A DNA stretch of 64,000 nucleotides from SCTD01 sp963781675 (GCA_963781675.1 CAWAGF010000005.1:186001-250000), one strand, 5' to 3'. Shown: positions 1 through 9,718, counted from the stretch's first letter. Numbers and translations are program-made. Notes: generated by a model not told the origin, from the sequence alone.

Positions 1-299
1 AGGTTCTCCAGCACGGTCATGCCGGCGAACAGCTGGACCACCTGGAACGTGCGGGCCAGCCCCAGCGCGGTGCGCACGTGCGCCGCCGCGCCGGTGACGT
101 CGCGGCCGTCGAGCAGCACCTTGCCGCGGGTGGCGGGCTGCAGGCCGGTGACGACGTTGAAGGTCACCGTCTTGCCGGCGCCGTTCGGGCCGATGAGCCC
201 GACGACCTCGCCGGCGTGGACCGACAGCGAGACGCCGTCGACCGCGTCGAAGGAGCCGAAGCGGACGCCGACGTCGCGCAGCTCGAGAGCCGCCGCCAT
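1..299 (-). CDS. livG: ABC transporter ATP-binding protein, LivG type (partial)
   Basis: This is the ATPase subunit of a branched-chain-amino-acid-type ABC importer; it would act at the inner face of the membrane. Only about the first 99 residues lie in the window and the gene runs off its left edge. The product starts MAALELRDVGVRFG and carries a Walker A loop GPNGAGKT at about residue 37, followed by the LivG-like stretch ending in LARTFQ. Its ATG (299-297) overlaps the TGA of the upstream permease by one base (TGATG), so translation is probably coupled. It is the last visible gene of the operon; LivF would be expected beyond the edge. Confidence 0.9.
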   Translation of the reverse strand, partial: MAAALELRDVGVRFGSFDAVDGVSLSVHAGEVVGLIGPNGAGKTVTFNVVTGLQPATRGKVLLDGRDVTGAAAHVRTALGLARTFQVVQLFAGMTVLEN

Positions 300-2224
300 C
301 AGACCCCCACCTCCTGCTTGGCCTCGCGCTGCGTCGGCACGTCGACCGGTGGGCGCTCCCGCCGCAGCCGCAGCACCCCGCTCTCGCGCACCGCCAGGAC
401 GGCGATGAGCAGCACGCCGGTCAGCAGCGTGACGCGGCTCGCGGTGGCGCCCTCGGCGACCTGGTCGCTCGCGCCGATGGTCAGCGTGGACAGGGTGACG
501 ATGAAGCCGCCGAGCAGCGCGCCCGGGACGCTGCCCACCCCGACGATGACCGCGTAGGCGAGCAGCGTGATCGAGCGGGTGAAGTCGAACGGCGCGCCCG
601 AGGCGGAGCCTGATCAGCCCGGCGTACAGCGCTCCGGCGAGACCGGCCAGGAAGCCGGACGCGGCGAAGCCGCGCAGCTTCACCGACACGACGGAGAAGC
701 CCATCGCCGCGGTCGCCGGCTCCGAGCTGCGCAGCGCCGTGAGCGCCGCGCCGGTGCGGCCGCGTCGCAGCCTCGCGACCGCGAAGCGGCCACGAGGAAC
801 AGGCCGAGGGCCAGCCAGGCGTAGGCGCGCTGACCGTCGGCGATGTCCGCGCCGTCGAGCTCGGCGAAGCCGGGTCGCGGCACCGGCCGGTTGTCGTCGG
901 GGCTCACCAGCGGCGCCCAGTTGTAGAGGAAGCGGTCGGCGGTGAAGGCCAGCGACAGCGTGGCGATCGCGAGCTCCAGCGGCTCGAGGCGGATCGCCGG
1001 CAGGCCGACGAGCACGGCCACGACCGCGGCCATGCCGGCGCCCGACCAGCATGGCGAGCAGGAAGGGCAGCGACTGCGACGGCGATGCCGGTCCCGAACG
1101 CGCCGACGCCCATGAAGACGGCCTGGCACACCGACACCTGGCCGACGACGCCGACGAGCAGCACCAGCGACAGCACGGCCATCCCCCAGCACGCCGTCTG
1201 GATGACGTTGAAGCGCGAGAGGTTCCCGCCGTCGCCGATGACCGCAGGGACCACCAGCGCAGCGAGCAGGACGCCTGCGGCCATGGCCGCCGCGACCGGG
1301 CCGCGGCGCAGCGGCTTCACCGGCACCGGCGCGAGCCCGCCGGCGGAGACGTCCTTGCGGCCGCCGCGCCGGAACAGCAGCAGCGCACCCAGCACGACCA
1401 GCAGCGCGGTGAGCTCGTCGGTGCCCGCGCACGCTCGGGAACTCCTGCGAGGCGAAGCGCGCCACGACCGGCTGCAGCATCCCGAGGCCCAGCCCGCCGG
1501 CGAGCGTCAGCGGCAGCGAGGAGAGCCGTCCGACCAGCGCGGCGGCCAGCGCCTGCACCGTGAAGACGACCAGCGTCGTGGTGTCGAGCTTGTCGAGCAG
1601 CGGGGTGACGAGGACGCCGGCCAGGCCGCTGATGCCGCCGCCGATGCCCCACGCCACGAGGTTCACGCGGTCGACGCGGATGCCGAGCAGGCGGGCGGCG
1701 TCCGGCGCCTCCGAGACGGCGCGGGTCGCGGTGCCGAGCGCGGTGTAGCGGAAGAACAGCGCCAGCGCGGTGACGAGCCCGGCCGCGATGGCGATGACCG
1801 CCGCCTGGTCCTTCGAGAGGATGTACGGCCCGACCTCGAGCAGCAGCGACGGCTGCAGCAGGCGGGCCGGCTCCTCCCCCGCGACCTGCGTGCCGTAGAC
1901 GGCGCCGACCGCGCCCTGCAGCGCGAGCAGCCAGCCGAGCGTCACGATCGTGCGGGTCAGCGTGCTGCGCACCGGCCGGACGCTGACCTCCATCGCGATG
2001 CCGATCGTCACGCCGAGCGAGACGGCCGCGACGATGACGAGGCCGATCGGCACGCCCTTCGCGGACAGCGTGCTGGCGAGGTAGGCGCAGGCCAGGCCGA
2101 TCGCGCCGGTGGCGAAGTTGAAGACGCGGGACGTCTTGTAGACGATGACGATCCCGAGCGCGGTCAGCGCGTACATCGCCCCGATCGGCAGGCCGCCGAG
2201 GGCGATCGCGACGTAGGTGCTCAT
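299..2224 (-). CDS. Fused LivH-LivM-type ABC permease, broken by several frame changes
   Basis: This encodes the membrane permease of a branched-chain-amino-acid-type importer. The N-terminal half (starting MSTYVAIALGGLPIGAMYAL) is LivH-like with many hydrophobic helices. It runs without a stop into a LivM-like half (helices around VGQVSVCQAVFMGVGAFG, then GSVPGALLGGFIVT near the end), so the two subunits look fused into one protein of about 640 residues. No single frame encodes it: homology changes frame near 1430, near 1070, near 1045, near 780 and near 605. Five frame changes in one conserved gene fit sequencing indels better than decay. The ATG at 2224 overlaps the upstream stop as ATGA, and the stop overlaps livG. 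I infer that the intact gene is functional. Confidence 0.75.
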
Positions 2225-3617
2225 CCGTACGTCTTGTCGTCGCAGGCGTACGGCTTGTACGGCACCACGTCGCCGCCCTTGACCCGCCCGAGCTGCAGGC
2301 AGCGGTTGAGGTCGTGACCGGGAGCGCCCGGGCCGAAGCGCAGCGGCGGCGTGAGCTGGCCGCCGGAGCCGGCCGGCAGGCTGTTCATCACCTTCATGAG
2401 GTTCACGCGGCTGATGTCGTCGCCCATGCGCTCGATGGCCTGGGTGAGGATCCGCGCGCTCAGCCAGCCGGCCAGGCCGAGGTAGCTGATCTGCGCGCGC
2501 GCCCCGAACTGCGCCTTGACCGTCTTGACGTACTCCTGCACCTCGCCCGACGCGTTGTTCACGAAGGCGAGGTCGCTGGCCACCAGGGTGCCCTCGGTCG
2601 TCGAGCCCTGCCGCACCGTGGGGTCGACGAACAGCGGGTCGGCGACGTGCACCGGCCGGTAGCTCTGCCGGTCCATCGACTGCTGCAGCCGGTTGTAGGC
2701 GGTCTGGTCGATCAGCGTGGCGATGCCGTCGACCCCGGCCAGGCGGAACTGCGTGACCACGTCGTCGTACGACGCCTTGGTGACGTCGACGACCGAGATG
2801 TCCTCGTCCCGCAGGGTCTTCCCGCCGGCCTTGACGCCGTCCTTGTAGGCCTGGCGCTGCGCGGTGTTGGCCGCCTCGGCCCCGCCGATGAAGATGACCC
2901 CCGGGCGCGTGACGCCCTTCTCCTGCGCGAGGAAGCGGCCCATCTCGTAGCCGAAGTGCCCGCTCTGGAAGACGTAGGCGTACGGCGACCTGTACTCCGG
3001 CCGGGTGCCGTAGCCGCCGATCAGCGGGACCTTGTTCGCCTCGAGGAACGGCACGATGTCCTGCTCCGTGAGCGGGGCCTGCCAGCCGGCGAAGGCGAAG
3101 ACGCCGTCGGCGAGCAGCTGCTGGGCCTGCGCACGGCCGCGCGCCGCGTCGAGCTGGTCGTCGCGCAGGTCGAGCACGATCTTGTGGCCGTTGACGCCGC
3201 CCGCCTTGTTGACCCGGTCGACGTAGGCCTTGGTGCCCTGCGCGCTCGCGGCGAAGTTGATGGCGCCGGTCTGCGTGACGATCGAGCCGATCTTGATCGG
3301 TGCGCCCTTCGCGACCTTGGCCGCGCCGCCGGCCACCTGCGTCGACTGGCCGGGGCCGGTGACGGTGCTGCCGGAGGTGGTCGTCGTGCCGGCGCTGCCG
3401 GCCGTCCCCGCGGTGCCGGCGGTTCCCGCGGTGCCGGCGACGGCGCGGCGCTGGCCGACGGCAGCGGGACGCCGTCCGGGCCGGCCGCGCTCGCGCCGCT
3501 GACGACGGTCTCGGTCGTGCCGCCCAGGCCGTTGACGAGCACCAGCCCGAAGGCCGCCGCCGCGACGAGCTGCAGCGCGAACAGGCCTGCCAGCAGGCGG
3601 TCCCGTCCGGTGATCAC
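2221..3617 (-). CDS. Extracellular substrate-binding protein of ABC importer (Peripla_BP_6 type), one frame change
   Basis: This is the ligand-binding component for the LivHM/LivG transporter encoded just downstream. The N-terminus (ITGRDRLLAGLFALQL) is a basic-plus-hydrophobic signal/anchor, followed by a Gly-Thr-Ala-rich linker and then the binding domain starting at about KGAPIKIGSIVTQTGAINF. The GTG start at 3617 overlaps the TGA of the decarboxylase gene (GTGA), and the stop overlaps the permease start (ATGA). The signal region and the binding domain are in different frames; the shift lies in the linker near 3440, where a paralogue at 7195-8607 is uninterrupted. The two proteins are similar along their whole length, including shared blocks such as AYNRLQQSMDRQSY. 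The substrate is unknown; branched-chain amino acid is only the family default. Confidence 0.82.
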
Positions 3618-5097
3618 GGCGCCTCCGCGGCGGCGGCCGGCGTGAACAGCAGCCCGAGGAAGGCGACGAGCAGGCGCTCGCGCAGCCGCGGCGGCATCGC
3701 CTCCATGAGCGCGTTGATGCCGGCCATCCGCTCGGGCAGGCCGGCCCCCGGCTCGAGGCCGGCCATCGGGAGCAGCGTGCCGAGCACGTCGTCGGGCAGC
3801 TCGTCGGGGTCGAGCGAGCGGACCGCTTCGAGCAGCGCCGGGTCGAGCCCGGTGCTCGCGGCGCGGGCGACCTCGACGCAGCTCGGTCAGGTCCCTGAGC
3901 AGCGCGTCGACGTGCTGGTCCGAGGACGCGGTGAGCGTCAGGTGGATGCTCGCGGGCAGATCGCGGTAGCCGAGCTGCGCCTGGACGTACCAGCCGCGCG
4001 AGGCCATCTCGTCGCAGACCTCGAAGACGTCGACGCTCGGCCCCGAGGAGTCAGGGACAGCCGCCATCGCGACCAGCGCCATCTCCGGCTCGCCCAGCAC
4101 GCGCAGGCCCGGCACCTCGGCGATCCCGGCGACCAGCCGCTGCGTGCGCGCGCAGGGTCTGCGCCGCGAGCTCGCGGTAGCCCTGCTCCCCCACGGCGTG
4201 CAGGGTCGCCCAGGCCGCGGCCAGCGGGCCGCCGCTCTTGGTGGACTGCACCGTGGCGTTCACCATCGTGTAGCCGGTCCAGTCGGCGCAGGCGTAGAAC
4301 TGCTTCAGCCGCATGGCCGGGTCCTTGTAGAGCACGACGCTTGCGCCCTTGGGCGCGTAGGCGTACTTGTGCAGGTCGACCGACAGGCTGGTCACGCCCG
4401 GCACCGACAGGTCGAACGGCGGGACGTCCACGCCGAGGTCGCGGAAGTACGGGAGCAGCCAGCCGCCGATGCAGCCGTCGACGTGCAGCGGGATCCCCCG
4501 CTCGAGCGCCAGCTGCCCCAGCTCCTCGACCGGGTCGACGACCCCGTGCGCGTACGAGGCGGCTCCGGCCACGAGCAGGACGGTGCGCTCGGTGATCGCG
4601 GCGCGCACCGCGTCCGCCGTGACCCGGAACGACGACGGGTCGACGTCGACCAGCACGGCCGTCAGCCCGAGGTAGTGGCAGGCCTTCTGGAAGGCGGCGT
4701 GCGCGGTGACCGGCAGCACGATCTCGGGCTGGGTCACCTCGGGGCGCGTCGCGCGCGCCCAGTCGCGGGCGGCCTTGACGGCCAGGATGATCGACTCGGT
4801 GCCGCCGCTGGTGAAGCTGCCGACCGTCTGCGCGTCGCCGCCGAGGTGCTCGGCGGTGATGGCGATGACCTCGTTCTCCATGCGCAGCAGGCTCGGGAAG
4901 ACCGTCGGGTCCAGGCCGTTCACGTCGAGGAACGAGCCGTAGACCTCGTGCGCGAGCTCGTCGACGTCCGGCCGCCCGGCGTCGTAGACGTAGGCGAACG
5001 TCCTGCCGCCGCGGGCGGCGAGGTCGCCGGAGCGGTAGTCGGCGAGGCGCGCGAGGACGTCCTCGCGGGACAGCCCGGTGGCGGGGAGCAGGGTCAT
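3614..5097 (-). CDS. PLP-dependent decarboxylase/lyase of the group II (sphingosine-1-phosphate-lyase-like) type, two frame changes
   Basis: This is a pyridoxal-phosphate enzyme of the family that includes aromatic amino acid/glutamate decarboxylases and sphingosine-1-phosphate lyase. Visible motifs are SFTSGGTES (residues about 94-102, phosphate binding), HVDGC with Asp at about 207, and DLHKYAYAPKG with the PLP lysine at about 244. The HKY-APKG form resembles S1P-lyase-like members more than classical TDC enzymes. The first 320 or so residues are in one frame; the C-terminal part continues in a second frame from near 4150 and a third from near 3890, ending at 3614, so the sequence carries two indels. 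The ATG at 5097 overlaps the MFS stop (ATGA), and its own stop overlaps the binding-protein start. The substrate cannot be told from sequence; the transporters on both sides suggest an imported amino acid or amine-like compound. Confidence 0.8.
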
Positions 5098-6464
5098 GCG
5101 GAGGCCTCCGTGCGGCTGGCGGACATCTGGGCGTCGGTCGCGGCGTAGCGCCGCAGCAGCGGGATGGAGAGCAGGACGAGCACCGCCGGCAGCACCGAGA
5201 AGCCGAGCACCAGACCGGTGATCGCGCTGTCCGGCTGGGTGACCCGCTCGTCGGCGGCCGAGCTGACGAAGCCGGTGAGCGCGAGCACGCCGCCGTACAG
5301 CGCCGGGCCGAGCGCGAAGCCGACGGTCTCGCCGCCCTGCCAGACGCCGGTGAAGACGCCGGCGCGCGAGGTGCCGGTGACCTGCAGCGCGTCGGGCAGC
5401 ATCGAGTAGGGGAACAGCTGCATGCCGGCGTAGCCGACGCCGAGCAGGCCCATCTGCAGGAAGATCACGGGCTTCGGCGTCGCCTCGGCGAGCACCAGCG
5501 TCAGCCCGGTGAGGCCGAACAGCGCGGTCGCGGCGACGTAGCCGGTCAGCTTGCCGACGCGCAACGACAGCCGGCGCCACAGCGGCATGACGAACGCCGA
5601 CGGCACGACGAGGAACACGAACAGCAGCGCGGCCAGCTCGGAGTCGCCGAGCACGTAGGTGGCGACGTAGGGGGCTCCGGCGAGCATCGCGCCGGTGGCG
5701 ACCGCCTGCAGGAGGTAGGCCCAGAACAGCACCAGGAAGGCGGGGTTGCTGCGGATGAGCGCGAGCTGCACGCGCACCGTCGGACGGGGGCTGGTGTCGG
5801 CGGGCGAGAAGGCGGCCTCGCGGGTGCCGTACCAGGTGGTGAACAGCGAGATGGCGAGCACCACGGCGATGACGACGCCCATGAAGCGGTAGCCGTCGGC
5901 GCCGCCCTCCTTGCCGCCGGACAGCACCGGCGCGAGGGCGCCGCCGATGAGGATCCCGAGCGTCAGCAGCACCATCCGGCTGCTCATCAGCCGGGTGCGC
6001 TCGTGGTAGTCGTCGGTCATCTCGGCGGGCATCGCCACCCACGGCACCTGGAACAGCGCGTAGCCCGTCATGGCGACCGTGTAGACGAGCGCGACGAACA
6101 GCGCGGTGCGGGTGGTCGAGCCGAGGTCGGGCGAGGAGAACAGCAGCGCGAACGACAGCGGCACGATGACGGCGCCGGCCAGGATGTACGGCCGCCGCCC
6201 GCCGGAGCGGGTCGTCGTGCGGTCGGACAGCGTGCCGATCAGCGGGTTGAGCGCGGCGTCCCAGATCTTCGGCACGAAGAGCACCAGGGACGCGAGCCCG
6301 GCGGCGACGCCGATGACGTCGGTCAGGTAGAAGAGCAGCAGCAGGCCGGGGACGGTCGAGAAGACGCCGGTGCCGATGGCGCCGACGCCGTACGACAGGG
6401 CGATCCGGCGGGGCAGCCGGGCCATGGGTGCCGGCGCGGCAGCGGTCGGCGGGGCGGCGGTCAT
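5094..6464 (-). CDS. MFS transporter, GPH/MelB-like (MFS_2) family
   Basis: This is a polytopic carrier of 456 residues with about twelve hydrophobic segments. It begins MTAAPPTAAAPAPMARLPRR, and the first helices carry the MFS_2 pattern: LFYLTDVIGV, then a loop with DAALNPLIGTLSDRT followed by GRRRPY-like GGRRPYILAG. This family includes bacterial sugar:cation symporters and animal MFSD2 lipid carriers. The gene starts inside the tetR stop (ATGA at 6464-6461) and ends inside the decarboxylase start (ATGA), so it is the second gene of the coupled operon. It could import a precursor or export the decarboxylation product; direction and substrate are not visible. Confidence 0.85.
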   Translation of the reverse strand: MTAAPPTAAAPAPMARLPRRIALSYGVGAIGTGVFSTVPGLLLLFYLTDVIGVAAGLASLVLFVPKIWDAALNPLIGTLSDRTTTRSGGRRPYILAGAVIVPLSFALLFSSPDLGSTTRTALFVALVYTVAMTGYALFQVPWVAMPAEMTDDYHERTRLMSSRMVLLTLGILIGGALAPVLSGGKEGGADGYRFMGVVIAVVLAISLFTTWYGTREAAFSPADTSPRPTVRVQLALIRSNPAFLVLFWAYLLQAVATGAMLAGAPYVATYVLGDSELAALLFVFLVVPSAFVMPLWRRLSLRVGKLTGYVAATALFGLTGLTLVLAEATPKPVIFLQMGLLGVGYAGMQLFPYSMLPDALQVTGTSRAGVFTGVWQGGETVGFALGPALYGGVLALTGFVSSAADERVTQPDSAITGLVLGFSVLPAVLVLLSIPLLRRYAATDAQMSASRTEASA

Positions 6465-7126
6465 GCCGGGCCCAGCAGTCCGTCGACGACGCGGTGCACG
6501 AAGTCGCGCAGCCGCTCGACCTGCGCCGCGTCGGTGACGTCGCGCGGCGCGTGCGCCTCGACGAGCCCGCCGGTGAAGTAGCCGTAGGTGATCCAGACGA
6601 TGCTCTTCACGGCCAGGTGCGCGTCGAGCGGCGGGACGCTGCCGGCCCGCTGCGCCTCGCGGAGGATCGCCTCCACGCGGTCGAACAGCGGTCGGGCGAA
6701 GCGCTCCTCGACGGCAGCGCTGCCGATGCTGCCGCGGCTGCCGCGCTCCAGCCAGCGGCGGCTCCACAGGCCGGCGATGGCCGGCTCGGCGGCCAGCACG
6801 TCGACGTAGGCGTCCACCAGGTCGCGCAGCACGCGGCGCACCCGCACTGGGTCGGCGACGTCCTGGGCGCTGACCGGCGCCAGCTGCGCGTCGAGCATGG
6901 CGGCCTCGTGCTGGTGCAGCCGCGCGAAGACCGCCTCGTACAGGTCGGCCTTGCTGCCGGTGTGGTGCGCGACGGTCGCGACGTTCAGGCCGGCGGCGGC
7001 CGCGATGGTCCGCGTGCTGACGGCGTCGAACCCGCGCTCGCCGAACAGGTCGGTGGCGACCCGCAGGATGCGCTCGCGCGAGGACTCCTCGGACAGCGGC
7101 ACCGCGTGCAGCGCAGGCGAGCTCAC
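6461..7126 (-). CDS. TetR family transcriptional regulator
   Basis: A repressor-type DNA-binding protein of 221 residues. The N-terminal helix-turn-helix spans about residues 14-60 (RERILRVATDLFGERGFDAV, then TRTIAAAAGLNVATVAHHTG); the rest is the all-helical ligand-binding/dimer domain. It starts at GTG 7126; the nearby ATGs at 7136 and 7140 are out of frame. It is the first gene of the operon whose next members are the MFS carrier, decarboxylase and ABC importer, and its stop overlaps the MFS start. An imperfect palindrome at 7136-7151 directly upstream is a likely autoregulatory operator. The inducer is presumably a substrate or product of the operon. Confidence 0.9.
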   Translation of the reverse strand: MSSPALHAVPLSEESSRERILRVATDLFGERGFDAVSTRTIAAAAGLNVATVAHHTGSKADLYEAVFARLHQHEAAMLDAQLAPVSAQDVADPVRVRRVLRDLVDAYVDVLAAEPAIAGLWSRRWLERGSRGSIGSAAVEERFARPLFDRVEAILREAQRAGSVPPLDAHLAVKSIVWITYGYFTGGLVEAHAPRDVTDAAQVERLRDFVHRVVDGLLGPA

Positions 7127-7135
7127 GCCACTCCA

Positions 7136-7151
7136 TCCATCGTTTGATTGA
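7136..7151. promoter_or_regulatory. Candidate TetR operator
   Basis: The plus strand reads TCCATC-GTTT-GATTGA: two 6-base arms that match as an inverted repeat with one mismatch around a 4-base spacer. It lies about 10 bases before the GTG of the tetR gene, in the 68-base gap between tetR and the second binding-protein gene, which is where an autoregulatory operator is expected. The assignment rests only on symmetry and position. Confidence 0.4.
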
Positions 7152-7194
7152 GAGCGGGAGCGTGGCAGGCACCGCGGCCCCCGGTCAAGGGAGG

Positions 7195-8607
7195 TCAGAA
7201 GGGCTGGCGGTCGCAGCGCCAGTCGGTGACCGGCGCCGCCTTGCCGCGGACCACCTTGGCGATCTTGAGGCAGCGGTTGATGTCGCGGTTGCCCGCGGCG
7301 TACGGCCCGAAGGTCAGCGGCGCCGTCATCCCGCCGGCGGAGGCGGGCGTGGCCTCGAGCGCCTTGATCAGTCCCTCGCGCGTGATGCTGTCGCCCATCC
7401 GCCGCACCGCGTCGACGAAGAGCTTCGCGTCGAGCCAGCCGACCGACCCGATGTAGTTGACCTGCGCCTTGCTGCCGAACGCCTTGCGCACGGCGCTCTC
7501 GTACTCCTTCAGCGCCGGCACCCCGGACCCGGGCAGCTCGACGTCGGTCGCGACGAAGGTGCCCTCGGTGCTCGCGCTCTGCCGCACCGTCGGGTCGACG
7601 AACAGCGGCACCGCGACGTGCACCGGCTTGTACGACTGCCGGTCCATCGACTGCTGCAGGCGGTTGTAGGCGGTCTGGTCGAGGACCGTCGCCATGCCGT
7701 CGACCCGGGCCAGCCGGAACTGCGTGACCACGTCGTCGTACGACGGCTTGGTCGGGTCGACGACCACGACGTTGTCGTCCGGCAGCTCGCGGCCGGTCGA
7801 CCTCAGGCCCGCGCGGAAGCCGTCCTTGAGGCCGTCGTCGGCGGCCTGCGAGCCGTTGCCGATGAAGATGACGCCCGGGTTCTCGCTCTTCTGCTCCCCC
7901 AGCCAGCGGCCCATCTGGAAGCCGTAGTGGCCGTAGGACGAGCTGAAGATGAACGAGTAGCGGGAGTGGTACTCCTGCTGCTGGCCGTAGGCCCCCACCA
8001 GCGGCACCTTGTTCTGCTCGAGGAACGGCACGATGCCGTTCTCGGTGAGCGGCGCGTTCCAGCCGACGAAGGCGAACACGCCGTCGGCGAGCAGCTGCTG
8101 GGCCTGGGCGCGGCCGCGGGCCGGGTCGAGCTGGTCGTCGCGCAGGTCCAGCACGATCTTGCGGCCGTTCACGCCGCCCTGGGCGTTGACCATGTCGATG
8201 TAGGCCTTGGTGCCCTGCGCGCTGGCCGCGAAGTTGATCGCGCCGGTCTGCGTGACGACGGCGCCGATCTTGATGGGCGCGCCCTTGGCCACGACCGCCG
8301 GACCCACGGCCGGGCCGCCACCTGTCCCGCTCGCGGTGCCGGTGCTCCCGGAGCCGGTCGTCGTGGAGGTGCTGCCGCCGGTCGTGCCGGCCGTCCCCGC
8401 GGTGCCGGCCGTGCCGGCTGCGGCCGACGGCGTGACGGAGGCGACGGCGAGCGGGACGCCGTCCGGGCCCTGCGCCTGCACGAGCGACTGCACCCCGTCG
8501 TCGCCGAGGCGGTCGACGAGCACGACGCCGAACAGCGCGGCGGCCCCGAGCTGCAGGGCGAACAGCGAGGCCAGCAGGCGGTCGCGTCCGGTGAGGGTCT
8601 GCACCAC
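7195..8607 (-). CDS. Second extracellular substrate-binding protein (Peripla_BP_6 type), paralogue of the 2221-3617 protein
   Basis: This intact binding protein of 470 residues is for an ABC importer. It has an N-terminal signal/anchor (TGRDRLLASLFALQLGAAAL), a low-complexity Ala-Gly-Thr-Ser linker at about residues 60-115, then the two-lobed domain from KGAPIKIGAVVTQTGAINF. It shares long identical blocks with the other binding protein, so the pair arose by duplication. It starts at GTG 8607, only 16 bases after the thiH stop, and no promoter room is evident, so it is probably transcribed with thiGH below the TPP riboswitch. It may feed the same LivHM/LivG permease as its paralogue, or give that permease a second specificity. 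Its ligand is unknown. Confidence 0.85.
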   Translation of the reverse strand: MVQTLTGRDRLLASLFALQLGAAALFGVVLVDRLGDDGVQSLVQAQGPDGVPLAVASVTPSAAAGTAGTAGTAGTTGGSTSTTTGSGSTGTASGTGGGPAVGPAVVAKGAPIKIGAVVTQTGAINFAASAQGTKAYIDMVNAQGGVNGRKIVLDLRDDQLDPARGRAQAQQLLADGVFAFVGWNAPLTENGIVPFLEQNKVPLVGAYGQQQEYHSRYSFIFSSSYGHYGFQMGRWLGEQKSENPGVIFIGNGSQAADDGLKDGFRAGLRSTGRELPDDNVVVVDPTKPSYDDVVTQFRLARVDGMATVLDQTAYNRLQQSMDRQSYKPVHVAVPLFVDPTVRQSASTEGTFVATDVELPGSGVPALKEYESAVRKAFGSKAQVNYIGSVGWLDAKLFVDAVRRMGDSITREGLIKALEATPASAGGMTAPLTFGPYAAGNRDINRCLKIAKVVRGKAAPVTDWRCDRQPF

Positions 8608-8623
8608 AGCAGGATGCCAGCGA

Positions 8624-9718
8624 TCACGCGTGCAGGGGGAACGCGTCCTTCCAGACCGGCTCGTAGCCGGCCGCCTCGAGCATCGCCGCGACCTCGGCGG
8701 GGGTGCGCTCGTCGGACACCGCGAACTGCTCCTGAGCCTCCCCGGGCGTCAGGTAGCCGCCCGGCTCGGTGGACGAGCCGGCGCTCATGGAGGTCACCGC
8801 GATGCGGGCCAGCCCGTCGCGCAGGGCCGCCGGCTCGCGCGTCGACAGGACGATCCCGGCCTCGGGCGCGGCCAGCCGCAGGGCGCACAGCGCCTGGACG
8901 TACTCCGCGTCGGACACCGGCACGAGCGGCTGGAACCCGCTGGCGCTGGCCTTGATCCGGGGCAGCGACACGGTGACCTCGGTGCGCCAGTGCTCCCGCT
9001 GGAGCCACACGGCGTGCCGCGCGACGGCCAGGACGTCGGCCCGCCAGTCGGCGGACAGACCGAGCAGCGCGCCGATGCCGAGCCTGCGCACGCCGGCCTC
9101 CGCGGCGCGCTCGGTCGAGGACAGCCGCCGGTCGTAGTCGCGCTTCCACCCGGCGAGGTGGGTCTCGGCGTACCGGTCGCGGTCGTAGGTCTCCTGGTAG
9201 TGCACGACGCCCTCGAGCCCGGCGGCCACGAGGCGCGCGTAGGTGTCGTCGCTCCACGTCTGGGTCTCGACCGAGATCGAAGGCACGAACGGCCGCAGCG
9301 CCTCGACGCACTGCACGAGGTAGTCGGCGGACACCTCGACGCGGTGCTCCCCGGACACGAGCAGCAGGTGGCGGAAGCCCCGGTCGACCAGCGTGCGCGC
9401 CTCGAAGACGACCTGCTCGACCGTCAGCGTGCGGCGGACGACGTCCAGCCCCTTGCTGAAGCCGCAGTAGGTGCAGGAGGACAGGCAGGCGTTGCTGACG
9501 TAGAGCGGTGCGAACAGCCGCACGGCCCGGCCGAAGCGCTGCAGCGTCACCTCGCGGGCGCGCTGCGCCAGCTCCTCGAGCCGCGGCAGCGCCTCCGGCG
9601 AGAGCAGCGTCGGCAGGGCGTCCAGCGACGGGCGGGCCAGCGCGACGTCGAGGTCCATGGCGGCCGGCGTGCCGACGGTGGCGAGGTGCTGCGCGAAGCG
9701 GCCGGGGGGTGCGGCCAT
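8624..9718 (-). CDS. thiH: 2-iminoacetate synthase ThiH (radical SAM)
   Basis: ThiH cleaves tyrosine with S-adenosylmethionine to give dehydroglycine (2-iminoacetate), which ThiG uses to build the thiamine thiazole ring. The protein is 364 residues, near the usual size. The radical-SAM cysteine triad is NACLSSCTYCGF with Cys at about 78, 82 and 85, holding the 4Fe-4S cluster. The ATG at 9718 overlaps the thiG stop by one base (TGATG), indicating coupled translation. Many aerobic actinomycetes use the glycine oxidase ThiO for this step, so a ThiH route is noteworthy. Confidence 0.9.
   Translation of the reverse strand: MAAPPGRFAQHLATVGTPAAMDLDVALARPSLDALPTLLSPEALPRLEELAQRAREVTLQRFGRAVRLFAPLYVSNACLSSCTYCGFSKGLDVVRRTLTVEQVVFEARTLVDRGFRHLLLVSGEHRVEVSADYLVQCVEALRPFVPSISVETQTWSDDTYARLVAAGLEGVVHYQETYDRDRYAETHLAGWKRDYDRRLSSTERAAEAGVRRLGIGALLGLSADWRADVLAVARHAVWLQREHWRTEVTVSLPRIKASASGFQPLVPVSDAEYVQALCALRLAAPEAGIVLSTREPAALRDGLARIAVTSMSAGSSTEPGGYLTPGEAQEQFAVSDERTPAEVAAMLEAAGYEPVWKDAFPLHA

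Noticed and set aside
2314..3645. Long plus-strand frame opposite binding protein 1
   Set aside because: It mirrors the conserved minus-strand protein and has the Arg/Val/Asp composition typical of antisense frames in GC-rich DNA.
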